In this document: positions 54,083 through 64,000 of the stretch, piece after piece
Numbering within the stretch: position 1 is the stretch's first letter
Layout: each line of letters begins with the position of its first letter
Origin: Shinisaurus crocodilurus
Lineage: Eukaryota > Chordata > Lepidosauria > Squamata > Shinisauridae
Reading direction: 5' to 3'
Assembly: GCA_021292165.1 (NCBI GenBank)
Contig: CM037879.1
Coordinates: 119,663,473-119,727,472, forward strand
DNA: 64,000 nucleotides
Notes under the pieces: model-generated
What the model was told of the DNA's origin: nothing
Databases searched by the model: none
What the model saw: only the letters and a program-made list of their open reading frames with translations
Program-made: the position numbers and the translations under genes

Positions 54083-54837
54083 TTGTGGGTGGGTGTGGGC
54101 TGATTCTGATTAGGACTGTGTTGGGTTCAAAAGGTTAAAGCCTCCCTTCCCCCATGCCACAGTCCCAGTCCAGCTCAGTCCTGTGTCACCGCCCCCCCCC
54201 CCCCGGCTATTTGTTGGATGGTAAGGGAAAGCCATGCAACTTCAAACCACATTACACATGAATGGGCAGATCAGTCTCTTTCTATCAGTTAAGTGCTGTA
54301 TATGGCTGACATCGGTTGAGACACAGAACGTTACAATGTCAGGTGAAAGCCTCCCCCCACCCCCGCCGACATGGAAGGCAGGGGAGATAAGGAATTTGCC
54401 TTTTCAAGCCCCCTGACAGTTTATAAGACATATCTAGAGAGTATCTAGGGACAGCTTATAAGAAGTATCTAGGGAGAGGGGTGTTAGGGTTGCAAACTTG
54501 CGATGTGAGATTAAGGGTGGGGAAGCCTCCTCTGTACTACACAGGGATAGTTCAGCCTCCAGAACTGTGTGGTCCCCCTGCTATGTAGCTGTAAAAGTAC
54601 CTGCCCAAGTATTAAGATTTGCCAAAGGGGCCCTCCTCTGCATCTCACCATTGGAAGCAGTACATTATGTGGAAACACAAGAGAGGGCCTTTTCAGCTGG
54701 TTATGAAATCCCCTGGAATGTGTGACTTCTCACGAGTTAATGTAGGTAACTATTTGTGTGTGTGTGTGTGTATGTGTGTGTGTGGTCTTCTAAGTATAAC
54801 AGGCTGAATCAAATAAACAGGGTTTTGACTTCTGCCC
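53846..54837. other. Mostly unassigned; GT repeats, a C-run and an L2-like relic
   Basis: (GT)n lies at 54041-54082, a 13-C run at 54192-54204 and (GT)n at 54754-54784. The frame at 54498-54725 ends QERAFSAGYEIPWNV, which resembles the RAFSVAAP block of L2 ORF2, so 54560-54725 may be a faint L2 relic. Confidence 0.45.
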
Positions 54838-55040
54838 CATTCTTCTCATTCATTCATTCCATTCATTCATTTATTACATTTCTATCCCACCAATAGCCAA
54901 ACCTCTCTGAGAGGTTCTTAAACCATAATATAAAACCTTTAACGTAGAAAAATTTAAAACAATTTGAAACATTTTAAAACAATTAACAATAACACTACCA
55001 GGACCCAATAAAAAAAACAAACCCTAACATTAAAAGGGCC
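54838..55040 (-). repeat. LINE-like 3' end, minus strand
   Basis: CATTCATTTATTACATTTCTA, TCCCACCAATAGCCAAACC and TCTCTGAGAGGTTCTTAAAC resemble the tails at 46495 and 52130. It continues into A-rich AAAATTTAAAACAATTTG sequence. Confidence 0.5.
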
Positions 55041-55975
55041 CATCATATGCTGACAAATTATTATGCCTAATCTTCTGGTTATTATTGAGATATTATTGCA
55101 ACATATTCAAGGTATTTCTCTTGCTGTTGCTCAGGCTTTTTAGACTTATATGGGCTGATTAAAATTTTGTCAAGATCACACAATATCTGGTGACTGGTCA
55201 TGAGTAATGATGAACTGTGTATTGTGGCATATTGATACACTTCATTATTTCCATCGTTAGTATTAAAATCATGAACACTCCAGCTCCTTATATCTTAAAA
55301 GATGAAAGGTGCATTGAAATCTTCCATGGTAATTAATTGGGTATTGATTATGAAGCAGCCTCATTTAATTCCTCTAGTAGTTTTGTTCTTTCAGCATGTG
55401 CCTCTGAAACAAATGGAGAAGTGCCATTTTCACAGTCTCTTGGGGGATTTAAAAAAAACACCCTCTTTCATTCACATACTTAAGGTTGGGAGGAGGAACT
55501 AAGAAAAACACAACAAACAAAACTGGGAACCAAGATAGTAGTTAATGCATCATTGTAGCAACATTTATTACATGATGTGCAGGTCACAAAGAAAGGTAAT
55601 GGATGAAAGGAGGCAAGAACCATTATACAATTACCGGTAGACTATTTTTCATTGGTTAGAAAGGCAGTAATTGAAACAGCCATGCTACATCTGGTTCTTC
55701 AGGCATTCGTCTTCTTTTGTTTTGTTAGGTGATTGGAATTTACCTTGTGTTTGTAAATATGAAAAACACTCAGGGGAATATACCCGTTATGGCTCTTTAT
55801 ATCCTCCCCCCCACTCTCTCTCACACTTTGTGTACAGCTTTTGATCATGAGATAAATACGGCATTCACCTTCCATGCCAGAAGTTGCTCAGAAATTCAGG
55901 TAATTGTGGGAAGGAGAAGAAGGGGTAATGTGGGGATAATGACCTTTGCAGAAGGCTACATATACTGTCTCTCTT
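55041..55975. other. Unique DNA
   Basis: No gene or named repeat. Confidence 0.35.
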
Positions 55976-55976
55976 A

Positions 55977-56287
55977 AGGGTCAAACTACACATTACTCAA
56001 CAGGCAGCACAGATCAGGACTGTGGGCGGTAGGGGGGGGGCTTTAATGCTATGGTTCCAATCCAGGGTGTCATACCTACAGTTTATATTGCCCCAGAGTG
56101 GCTGCTTTGTTTCAATAAATTACTTTTTTTTTTTTGCAATGTAAATGGCAGGCAAATGCCTCTTGATCTGCATCAGGACCACAACAGGAGACAAACAGTC
56201 AAAGTTTACTAGGGTCCTAGTCTGGATCACTTATTTTTGAGTAAAGCAGAAGAAGATATAGCTGCCTGCTACACACACTTTGGCCCT
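55977..56287. mobile_element. Foldback element with GGGTCAAACTACACA ends
   Basis: The left end is AAGGGTCAAACTACACATTA and the right end, inverted, is AGGGCCAAAGTGTGTGTAGC. The inner sequence holds G-rich and A-rich halves. It appears related to the elements at 60463 and 61618, which open with AGGGCTAAAACAGACA and AGGGCCAAACTAAACA. No clear target duplication is seen. Confidence 0.45.
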
Positions 56288-56334
56288 ACAAATTACAGGC
56301 ACCGCATGTTAAGCTCTGTAATGGCTACTGCATG

Positions 56335-57793
56335 GTACCAAGCTATTTCCCTTCTTGGACAAGGTGCTCGAGCATTTGGTGGCTGACCAGATCCAGGTTC
56401 TTTTGGATGAGACTGATTTCCTGAGTCCACGTCAGTTGGGGTTCAGGCGTGGTTATGGCACAGAAACAGCCTTAGTTACCCACCCTGTTGGATGACCTCT
56501 GTAGGGAAAGAGAGATAGGGAAGTGTAACCCCGTTGATTCTTCTTGACCTCAGTGGCTTTCAATACCATCAGACATGGTATCCTCCTGGAGCAGCTGGTG
56601 GAGTTAGGTGTGTGTGGGACCACTTTGTGATGGTTCTGCTCTATGGACATTTTCAGAAGGTGGTGCTAGGGGACTTCTGCTCTACTCTACTTCAGGGCCT
56701 GCAGGGTTCCCCCTTGTCCCTCATGCTGTTTAACATCTACATAAAACCTCTGTGTGAGGTCATTTGGGGATTTAAAGTGCATTGTCATCAATATGCAGAT
56801 GACATGCATCTCTACTTCTCTTCAGAAGCTGTGGGAGTGAAGGACTGGTACCTCCCTGCAGCAATGGACTGAATGAGGGCTAACAAACTGCAGCTCAATC
56901 CTGACAAGACAGAGGCACTGCTAGTGGGTAGTTCCTCAGACTGGATGAGTGGGATTCATCCTGTTCTAAAGGGGGTTGCACTCCACCTGACCGCACAGAT
57001 GCTTAGCTTGGGGTGCTCCTGGTTCTATCACTGTCATTAGAGGCTCAAGTTGCCTCTGAGACTTGTGGTGCCTTTTACCAGCTTTGGCTGGTGTCCCACC
57101 CTACCTGGAGGTGGATAGCCGAGCTGCAGTGATTCACACCCTGGTAACCTCTCATTTGGATTATTGTAATGCATTGTATGTGAGGCTGCCTTTGAAGATG
57201 GTCCAGAAACTTCAGCTCATGCAAAATATGATTGCAAGAATTATTACTGGAACCAGGTGTCATATTCATATTACTCCAGTTCTCTCTCACCTACACTGGC
57301 TTCCAGTTCATTTCTGGGCCCAATTCAAAGTGCTGGTTCTAAATTCTAAAGCTCTACGCAGCTTGGTACCTTAGTACCTCATGGAATGCCTCCTAGTATA
57401 TATACCTGTCCATATAAAGTCATCCTCAGAAGCCCCTTTTCAAGTCTGAGTCTCAGAGGGTGGAAACAAGTGAGTGAGGGGTTTTTTTGGTAGTGGCCAC
57501 CCAGCTCTGAAATGCCCTCCCAAGGGTAGCTTGCCTGGCACTCACACTGCTATCGTTTTAGCACCAGGCTAAGACCTTCCTGTTCTCCCAGACTTTTTCA
57601 GTTTCAAAAGTCCTTTAAAGTTTTAAAAGTATTTTAAAGATTTAAAAGTATTTTAAAATGTTTTAGTATTTTTTGTGTGTTTTATTAGTTTTGTTGATTT
57701 TACTGTAATCTTATTCATATTATGTTTCTGTAAAACACCTAGAGAAATTTATTTTATGAGGGGTTTAATAAAATAAATAAATAAATAAATAAA
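56335..57793 (+). pseudogene. L2-type LINE, reverse transcriptase and 3' tail, decayed
   Basis: The first part reads LDKVLEHLVADQIQVLLDET and QLGFRRGYGTETAL in the correct order for the RT fingers. Next come LLDLSGFQYH with errors and LQGSPLSLMLFNIYIKPLCE. The catalytic HQYADDMHLYF lies near 56790. ANKLQLNPDKTEALLVGSS and SHLDYCNALYVRLPLKMVQK follow, then HITPVLSHLHWLPVHF. The 3' end has TTTTAAAGTATTTTAAAG repeats and an (AAAT)n tail at 57771-57793. Several frame changes and stops are present (near 56480, 56620, 56870 and 57030), so it is dead. The region upstream of the RT is missing. Confidence 0.85.
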
Positions 57794-58139
57794 TGAGTAA
57801 ATTTCTCCAAGCAGTTTCACACATAATCCTGTATTTCCTTTTCAAAATGTTGATATAGATAATATAAATTCTCTCTCTCACCTGAAAGAGCTCTTGGTGA
57901 TTTTTGTCATACTGGAGCAGCTTTGCAAATGGCACAGTCACCCCCTTCCTTCTCCAGAGAAGATAGAAAGCAAGTAGAACTAAAAAATATTGCCTTCATA
58001 GAAAAATAATTAGCCTTCATAGAATTGTGATTTTAAAAAAGTGTGTGTGTGCGTGTATGTATGTTTTGAAGGAGGGGGGTTAGGTTCCTAAGTCTGTCCT
58101 ACGTGGAAACATTTTGAACCTTGATATAGCTCCCATAAT
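57794..58139. other. Unique DNA
   Basis: A short (GT)n lies near 58041-58062. No gene is supported. Confidence 0.35.
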
Positions 58140-58142
58140 GTT

Positions 58143-58403
58143 TTGGACCAGGACTCTGGACCCTTGTCCTCAGAGGACCCCAATCCCACATCCTCTGAAG
58201 AAGAGGCTTCAGAGTTAATAATTCAGGGAGAAGATTCAGTCACGGAAAGGCATCACATCTCCCCAGAACCTAGTTCTTCCGAAAAATCAAGTGTTCGGCT
58301 CCCTTGCATCCAGAATAGGTTGCCTTGCCATCTTCAGACTCTGAGCCTTCCGGCCATGAGGACGTTTGCATGCCACAGCCAGTCTCATGTCATTGCAGGT
58401 TGA
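58143..58403 (+). other. Ser/Glu-rich open frame, unidentified
   Basis: An 86-residue frame beginning MDQDSGPLSSEDPNPTSSEE with further runs such as PEPSSSEKSS. The first 50 residues are acidic and Ser-rich, and the composition is unlike a random shadow. It lacks a recognised domain and I see no clean splice sites. It may belong to an unrecognised repeat or be a remnant of a host coding exon. Confidence 0.25.
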
Positions 58404-58899
58404 GAATACTAAAACATACTTACCAGGCCCCTTTAAGAGACAAAACCTCAGTCAGGGCAGAGGTAGGATCAACTAGAGGCAGCCACACTTTTATTTCATG
58501 CTCAGTCTTGATCTGCTCCTTGTTGGCCATGCAAGGGAAAACATGCAGGTACTATGTGGCTGTCTATATGTTTTCCCCTGTGGAGCACATAGCTTCAGAT
58601 TAGTGACAACATTGGGAAAATGGCGTGGGACGGCAGTAGGATCCCCCCTCCTCCAGTATCATGGCCTTGATCTGATTCACCCCCACATACAGCTGCTTTG
58701 ATTTAAAAAAACAAACAAAAACACTGCAGGATATTCTGTTTTTAGGTCTCCCATTTCCCCCCACCTCCTGGAATGTAGACACAAGAAAGTATATGGATTT
58801 AGTAAAGGCCACAGTAACAGAGCAGTATCTGTAATGATGAGTAGGAAATTTTCTCCAACATATTTAGCTCCACCCCAATAGTAGGGGCTCACTAACACT
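58404..58899. other. Unassigned
   Basis: No gene or repeat is supported. Confidence 0.35.
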
Positions 58900-59160
58900 T
58901 AAGGTGAGAGCTCTCCCACTTTGAAATGTGATTTTTTAGAAAAATAAATAAATATACACATTTTCGCATGTTAGTTATTGAGGGAAAAGTGTACCTTTTG
59001 GAAAAATGTGTACAGAAATGAACGCTTTTCCCATTCGAACAAATTGAATGGGAACAAATTGAAAAACATACTGGAAATGAGAGTGAGCTGAACTGAGCTT
59101 CGAAGTGAAGTTTGGAGAATTTTGGTGAGCTCAAACATCCCTGTTTTGCCCATCCCTAGC
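58900..59160. repeat. AT-rich interspersed repeat
   Basis: GAAAAATGTGTACAGAAATG, CCCATTCGAACAAATTG and an ending CATCCCTAGC resemble phrases at 19700-19940 and 13060-13300. The family is unnamed here. Confidence 0.4.
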
Positions 59161-60462
59161 AAAGGGCTCATAAGAAAATGTCTGTACAGCATATTTTTGG
59201 TCCACCATCTCCAGTGCCTGCCAAACTATCTAATTATTTTGTTTTTATTCTCTCGAGGTCATTTTGGTGCATGAGGCTGAAAAGTCAAATAGTGCCCCCA
59301 AATGGAATATATATAATTTAAATAACTGAATAGTCTGTAATGGTGTCATCTAAGTCAATGCGCCACAGTTGTAGTGTTAGCTTTAATTGTTCCCAGCTTA
59401 AAAGAAACTTTTGGGGCCAACAATGCCTTTCAGCTACAGGAGCAGTTCAATTATTACACATACGGATGGCTCTTTGAGGGTGTGAAAGGGATCTGAATTG
59501 TACCAACATTGTCCATCATTAAGTGCAGATTAGATAGTTGCTCTCTCATCCACTCAACTAGGGCAATGCCTTCTGGCTAAATAGCTTGCCAGACTCTACC
59601 ATACATGCCCTGCAACATATAGGCATATGCAGGTGGGATGCTACATTCTGGGTGGTGGGAATGGGATGAGTGATTTTCTGTACTTATCTGCAAGGCTGCT
59701 GTGAATTAAAACAAATGAACAAAAACCCATTGTTTGAGGTATTGACCATAATTTAATGATATCGGTCAAATTTTGAAGCCACTTCAGTCACCTACAGTGA
59801 TTCCAGAAAGTCTGATCAAGTATGCAACTGTCAGTCAATCAGATGTATTATCTAAGCAGTAAAGGGAAAGGGGGGGGGCTTGCTCCAAAAATGTGCTACT
59901 CTAGGATTTTATTTACACATGTTTCTCCTTGAGAATAAAGCCAGTTGATTTGTTCTTTGTGGACGAGCTACTTGATGAATTCTTCCCCACTTCCAGTTGT
60001 GCGGGAACAGACTTTAGCTTTTCATACAAATTTGTTCATTAATCATAATTGTTTGAATATCTGATTAGCTTATGAAAAATAATGACCTGCAGCAAAATAT
60101 TGTATCGTGTCAGCTCTTCAGCATGACTGAAACTGTTTGAAAAACTCAGGAATATTTTTTAAATGAAAGAAACTGGTTGAATTTCTTTTTGTTAAAAAAA
60201 AATCAATATTTATTACAGTATAATGGATGACAACGTTTTTCGACGCACCCACCTATCCAGAACAATAACTGAAAAGGTGTGTCAGGGTAATTCTGTAGTT
60301 TTGTGATGCACAATTTATTTGCTTTGTGGTGACAAGCTATGTAGAAACTAGGTAAACTTTAAGGATCAAATAACATATTTGGAACCCCTTTTCTGGGGCT
60401 GAGATCTGAAGAATGCTGAAATGAAGCACTATTTATCCCTCCTGCCTGCTTGTTCTTAGAAC
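59161..60462. other. Unique DNA
   Basis: A G-run lies near 59870-59878. No exon is supported. Confidence 0.35.
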
Positions 60463-60700
60463 TAAGGGCTAAAACAGACATTACCTTAAATCTGTGTCTA
60501 GCAGTTATGCCCGTCCACCCTCCCCATTTTTGCTCTACAGTAGGTGCAAGGCCCCCAATCTGGATTGGGACCCTAGTGTGGGGGTTGGCGGAGACTTTTA
60601 AAATCTGCACTGGGGCCCTGGCACACCTTCTTTAGAATAAAAATGAAAAAAGGACATAGCTGCTAGCACAGATCTAAAGTAATGTCTGTTTCGGCCCTAA
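60463..60700. mobile_element. Foldback element with about 45-bp inverted ends
   Basis: The left arm AAGGGCTAAAACAGACATTA continues with CTTAAATCTGTGTCTAGCAG. The right arm, inverted, reads TTAGGGCCGAAACAGACATT then ACTTTAGATCTGTGCTAGCA. The interior is GC-rich. No clear target duplication is seen. It resembles the element at 61618. Confidence 0.6.
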
Positions 60701-60729
60701 AGAAGAGACTGTCGGAAGCTTCTAGGACT

Positions 60730-60800
60730 TGAATTGGGGACCACGGACAATTGCCCATGCTGGTTGGGGATGATGGGGATGGTAGTGTAGAGGCACCAGG
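60730..60800. mobile_element. Foldback MITE fragment, family FB1-like
   Basis: TGCCCATGCTGGTTGGGGAT, then GATGGGGATGGTAGTGTAG and GGCACCAGGTC match the right arm of the family. Confidence 0.4.
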
Positions 60801-61218
60801 TCAGGTAAAGCTACCCTAGGTCTATAGGCTGAGTCTTTCCTGGACAGTAAAAAGCTCTAAGGAGCCGGGGTGACTCTGTCCACGATGGCTGGACTAAGAC
60901 AAAGACATTGAGATTTTGTCTGAGTGCCTTTTGTCTCTGGCATCCAGTTGAGGCTGGCAGTATAATTTCCCATGAGCTGGAAGGATATTAAAAGCTTCTG
61001 GGCCAAGCTGGGACTCTGGGCAACAATGGTACCCATGGGCAATTTCATTGTGGGTATCTATGGCCCATCCCTGATGGGGATTAAGCAACACACGCTATAC
61101 CTACCTTCTGAAGGTAGGCTTGTGCCTACCTTCATTAAAAAATGGGAAAATCCAAACATATTTTTTGAGCTAGGGCGAGATCCTATGTATACTTCTATGG
61201 AAGTAAACTTACTTTCAA
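60801..61218. other. Unassigned
   Basis: An inverted phrase near 61103-61130 (CTACCTTCTGAAGGTAGG) forms a short hairpin. No gene is supported. Confidence 0.35.
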
Positions 61219-61300
61219 GAACATAAGATCCCAGCTGGCTGGATCCCTCTAGTCCAGCATCCCGCTTTCCACATTGGCCAAGAAGATGCCTGTAGGCCAA
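61219..61300 (-). repeat. CR1 3' end fragment, minus strand
   Basis: GAACATAAGATCCCAGCTGG, TCTAGTCCAGCATCCCGC and CCACATTGGCCAA match the CR1 3' UTR end at 18362. Confidence 0.55.
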
Positions 61301-61617
61301 GGGTGTTGAACCTCCAGCTTGCAAGCCAATTCTGGCCTCTGGGGTTCCCTAGACAGCCATGTCCCCACACCCTTTCCTCCAACTGTGCATGGTTTCATGG
61401 TTTCCCAGTCCTGATTCAGGTTGGGAACAAGGCCAATAAGTTCAACCTAAGTAAGTGTAAACTGGCAAAATAAATAAATCCTAAACTGATAGATTAGTTT
61501 GGAACGCTTCACAGTCTGCTCAGGCTTCCACCATCCTGAATAATTTGCTGTCATCCACAAACTTGGCCTTACCTCAGTCACTGCTCATCCTGAGCTAAAT
61601 GGAACTTTCCAGTTGTG

Positions 61618-61921
61618 AGGGCCAAACTAAACATATTCTGCTAATCATGCATAGTGTGGCTTGCTCTTGTGCAAGCATGCACAGCCCCAATTCAGTTAGA
61701 CCTTTTCCCCCCACCCATTTTTCGTGAAATTCCACACACAGCCCTCTGTGGAGGAAGGTAAGAAAAGCTCCATCGGAGTCAGCTGCGGGGAGGTTTAACC
61801 CCCTCCCTCGTGGAGCACCACAGTACCAATCCGCATCAGGGCCATGTGCACTTACACAGAGTAAGGAAACCTAATGCATAGCTACATTATGCATGATTAG
61901 CAGAATGTGTAATTTGGCCCT
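61618..61921. mobile_element. Foldback element with about 36-bp inverted ends
   Basis: The left arm AGGGCCAAACTAAACATATT continues with CTGCTAATCATGCATA. The right arm, inverted, reads AGGGCCAAATTACACATTCT then GCTAATCATGCATA, so 32 of about 36 bases match. The middle is GC-rich. The flanks CAGTTGTG and TTGGTTGG do not give a convincing duplication. Confidence 0.7.
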
Positions 61922-62284
61922 TTGGTTGGCCCTAAGGAAGTATACCTCTGAATGTTAGTTGCTGGCGGTGTTGGTGGGGCAAATAATATTACTTCCATGT
62001 CCTTCTGGACTACATGATTATTTGGTCTGATACAGGAGGGCTCTTCTTAGGTTTGTAAAGGATCTAAAATGGTTTCTGTTCAAGGTTTTTTCCTTGATTG
62101 ATGTTCTCCAAAATTGATTATTCTCTCCTTCATACAATCACTCAGAGATCACTCTGCATTCTACTATCATATGGTACTATCACAACAGTACTGCTAATAT
62201 CAATTATTAAAGGCCTCTTAAACAAACAAACAAACAAAAACTTTAGAATGTTTCCTAAATACTTGGGTACTGGGAATATGTACA
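61922..62284. other. Unassigned; (CAAA)n at 62218-62240
   Basis: A short run of AAAC units; otherwise unique. Confidence 0.4.
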
Positions 62285-62480
62285 TATCTCAATAGACAAC
62301 TGTTTCCAAAAGATTGGGGCCACCACAAAGAATGTCCTGTTCCGAACTTCCATCAGCCTTGCTGTATACACTGATGAAACTGTGAGCTGAACCTCTCCAG
62401 CTGATCCTAGTGGAGGACTGTGCTTGTATAAGCACCATATTTCCAAGAACTTCATGTCCCTAATTCTTGAAAGGGCAGCA
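62285..62480 (-). pseudogene. L2-type LINE relic, minus strand
   Basis: On the minus strand the frame reads LMEVRNRTFFVVAPIFWKQL, which aligns with the L2 block RLVGTRKRAFSVAAPVLWNS at 14690. It is heavily eroded. Confidence 0.45.
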
Positions 62481-64000
62481 TTTTGACTCAGCCCCGGCCA
62501 CAAAAAGGAGAAAACAGATTCAGAACTAGTTCTGGGTAACCCCCCCCCCTTTCACCTGGCCATTTCCCCCTCCAACAAAGGGGGGTATTTTCAGCAATGT
62601 TCATAGGGGTAAATCTGTTTCTTTTAAAAGGGCTACGAGCCATACCGTTAGGATTTATGAGCATGAGCATTGTTGGCTGGTGGGGGTAGCCATCTTTTTC
62701 TCCCCAACAATGCCTCTGTGAACAATGCTACACAATGTAATTCCTGTTGCACCATTTTTAGTCACTGCCACATCAGACTGCTGATTGCAGCTCTGCCACT
62801 GCTTCAGCTCTGCCACTGTGGCAAAGCAGTTAAATGGCTAAAAGAATGGGGGGGGGGATGGAACCCCTTGCCACTTCCTCTCATACATTATAGTCCTCTG
62901 GTCCATGGAAATTGGGCTGCCCTTCCCCAGATCCCAAAACGGCCAAATAAGGATTACTTCAGCCCAGCATAATTCAGAGTGATGGCATCAGCAGCATAAG
63001 ATGGGGAATATCTGTACCCATTCACTTACAGAAAGACAGTGCACCAATCCTCTGCCTCTTATGTTTGAGTCCCCCTTATATTAACAGTATATTTTCCCAT
63101 GGGAGTTGTTGTTTTCTCTGGTGTTTCATTTTCAGACTTAGCAGAAGAAAAAATGTAATCAACATGACAAGGCCACACAAAAGAGGGCCCTTCCAACTTG
63201 ATAAATCTTCATTAATTTAGATCTAATCTGAAGATACGGCAATTGCTTTCTGAGAAATTAATTTTGTCCCTAATATTTCTGAACATAAGGGACACCAGGC
63301 TTCCCACTGTTACTATAGTAATCATATTTTTCCTCTACTCTAATAAATATTCTCCCCTGTAAGTTTGGCATTAACGCAAGCTGCCGAAATCCTGTGGGAG
63401 AAAGAGGGGTTGTTTTTCATGCTGCGCTCTGCTGCTGAAGTGAGATGCATGAGGTTGAACGGCATCAATTATCAGATATTGGGATACACTATATTCTCAT
63501 CCTGATGCAATGGGGATTTATATGTTCAACACCCTAGTGTTAATGGGAACTGTATGTGTAAATCTGCCGCAGACAACAGAGAGAGTATTTTATGTAATCC
63601 AAGCTTGGTGAGTCAATCTAAGCCATTCACAACACAATAAAATCCAAACAACACAGCTGTCAGAAAACCACATAAAATGCAGTTGCAAAGGGTTTGTTTT
63701 TTTTAAATGGATGTTTCATTTTGGTTTTGGTTTTTTGTAAGTTGTTTGTATAATTCATGTTAGAAAAATAACTAAGCAAATAACAACAAGCCATCTCTCA
63801 TCACAATGCAATAGTTGTGGCTTGTGCTACCACACACCCATCATGGCATCCTCACCCTGGCCAGAGGATCAAAGCTGTTTAGTTGCACCCTATTCTCAGG
63901 AAAACTTCTGTCTTTGCCCTTGTTCTGAGGAAAGCCAGGTGTAAATTTGTGCTGGCGTTTCTCACGGTGTTAATCCTCTAGGGATGAGGAGAAATTCATT
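62481..64000. other. Mostly unique DNA
   Basis: A C-run lies at about 62541-62549 and a G-run near 62849-62857. The section 63180-63560 is AT-rich and repeat-free. No exon, RNA gene or named repeat is supported here. Confidence 0.4.

Noticed and set aside
1..64000. Bacterial or phage genomic island
   Set aside because: LINE, SINE and foldback elements, absence of tightly packed ORFs and the microsatellite content show a vertebrate genome.

Overview
The window looks like non-coding DNA from a squamate reptile, most likely a lizard. The evidence is the repeat content: L2-type and CR1 LINE fragments side by side, a full-length L1, tRNA-headed SINEs with (AAAT)n tails, many short palindromic hAT-type elements, abundant (GT)n, (CT)n and (TTC)n microsatellites, and a base composition near that of lizard intergenic DNA. 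I recognise these families from memory of reptile sequence and could not search a library. I found no host protein-coding exon that I can support, and no rRNA or functional tRNA gene. The window is intergenic or lies inside a large intron.

Layout. 0-13 kb: palindromic elements, a long TTC/TCC tract, a GC-rich inverted-repeat element (3778-4211), a first copy of a hAT family with exact target duplications (5531-5977), and a composite repeat present twice (6278-6684 and 11290-11660). 13.5-15 kb: an L2 LINE whose reverse transcriptase is interrupted by a CR1 fragment. 16-31 kb: mostly unique AT-rich DNA with CR1, SINE and foldback elements, including a 5S-rRNA-derived SINE on the minus strand (19447-19625) and an almost perfect 109-bp tandem duplication (29492-29709). 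31265-36800: a complete L1 on the minus strand, bounded by a perfect 16-bp target-site duplication, with both ORFs recognisable but frame-broken. 39-45.6 kb: a probable solo LTR split by a hAT element (40276-40621), a three-layer stack holding a second 5S-derived SINE (42411-42584), and an L2 endonuclease region split by a hAT element (44609-45078). 50-54 kb: a cluster of CR1, hAT and mariner-like elements and a 1.25-kb hAT relative (52586-53837) carrying an unrelated, promoter-like interior. 56.3-57.8 kb: a decayed L2 reverse transcriptase and 3' tail. 58-64 kb: mostly unique DNA with two long-TIR foldback elements.

How the parts fit together. L2, CR1 and L1 are the autonomous non-LTR retrotransposons. 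The SINEs end in tails that resemble LINE 3' ends (CR1 for the 5S SINE, an L2-like (AAAT)n tail for the tRNA SINE), which implies they were moved by those LINE enzymes. The foldback and hAT-type elements have 8-bp target duplications and no transposase in the window, so they depended on an enzyme encoded elsewhere. Nested insertions give relative ages at six places. The most unusual things are the 5S-headed, CR1-tailed SINE and the hAT family whose copies share ends but carry different GC-rich interiors.
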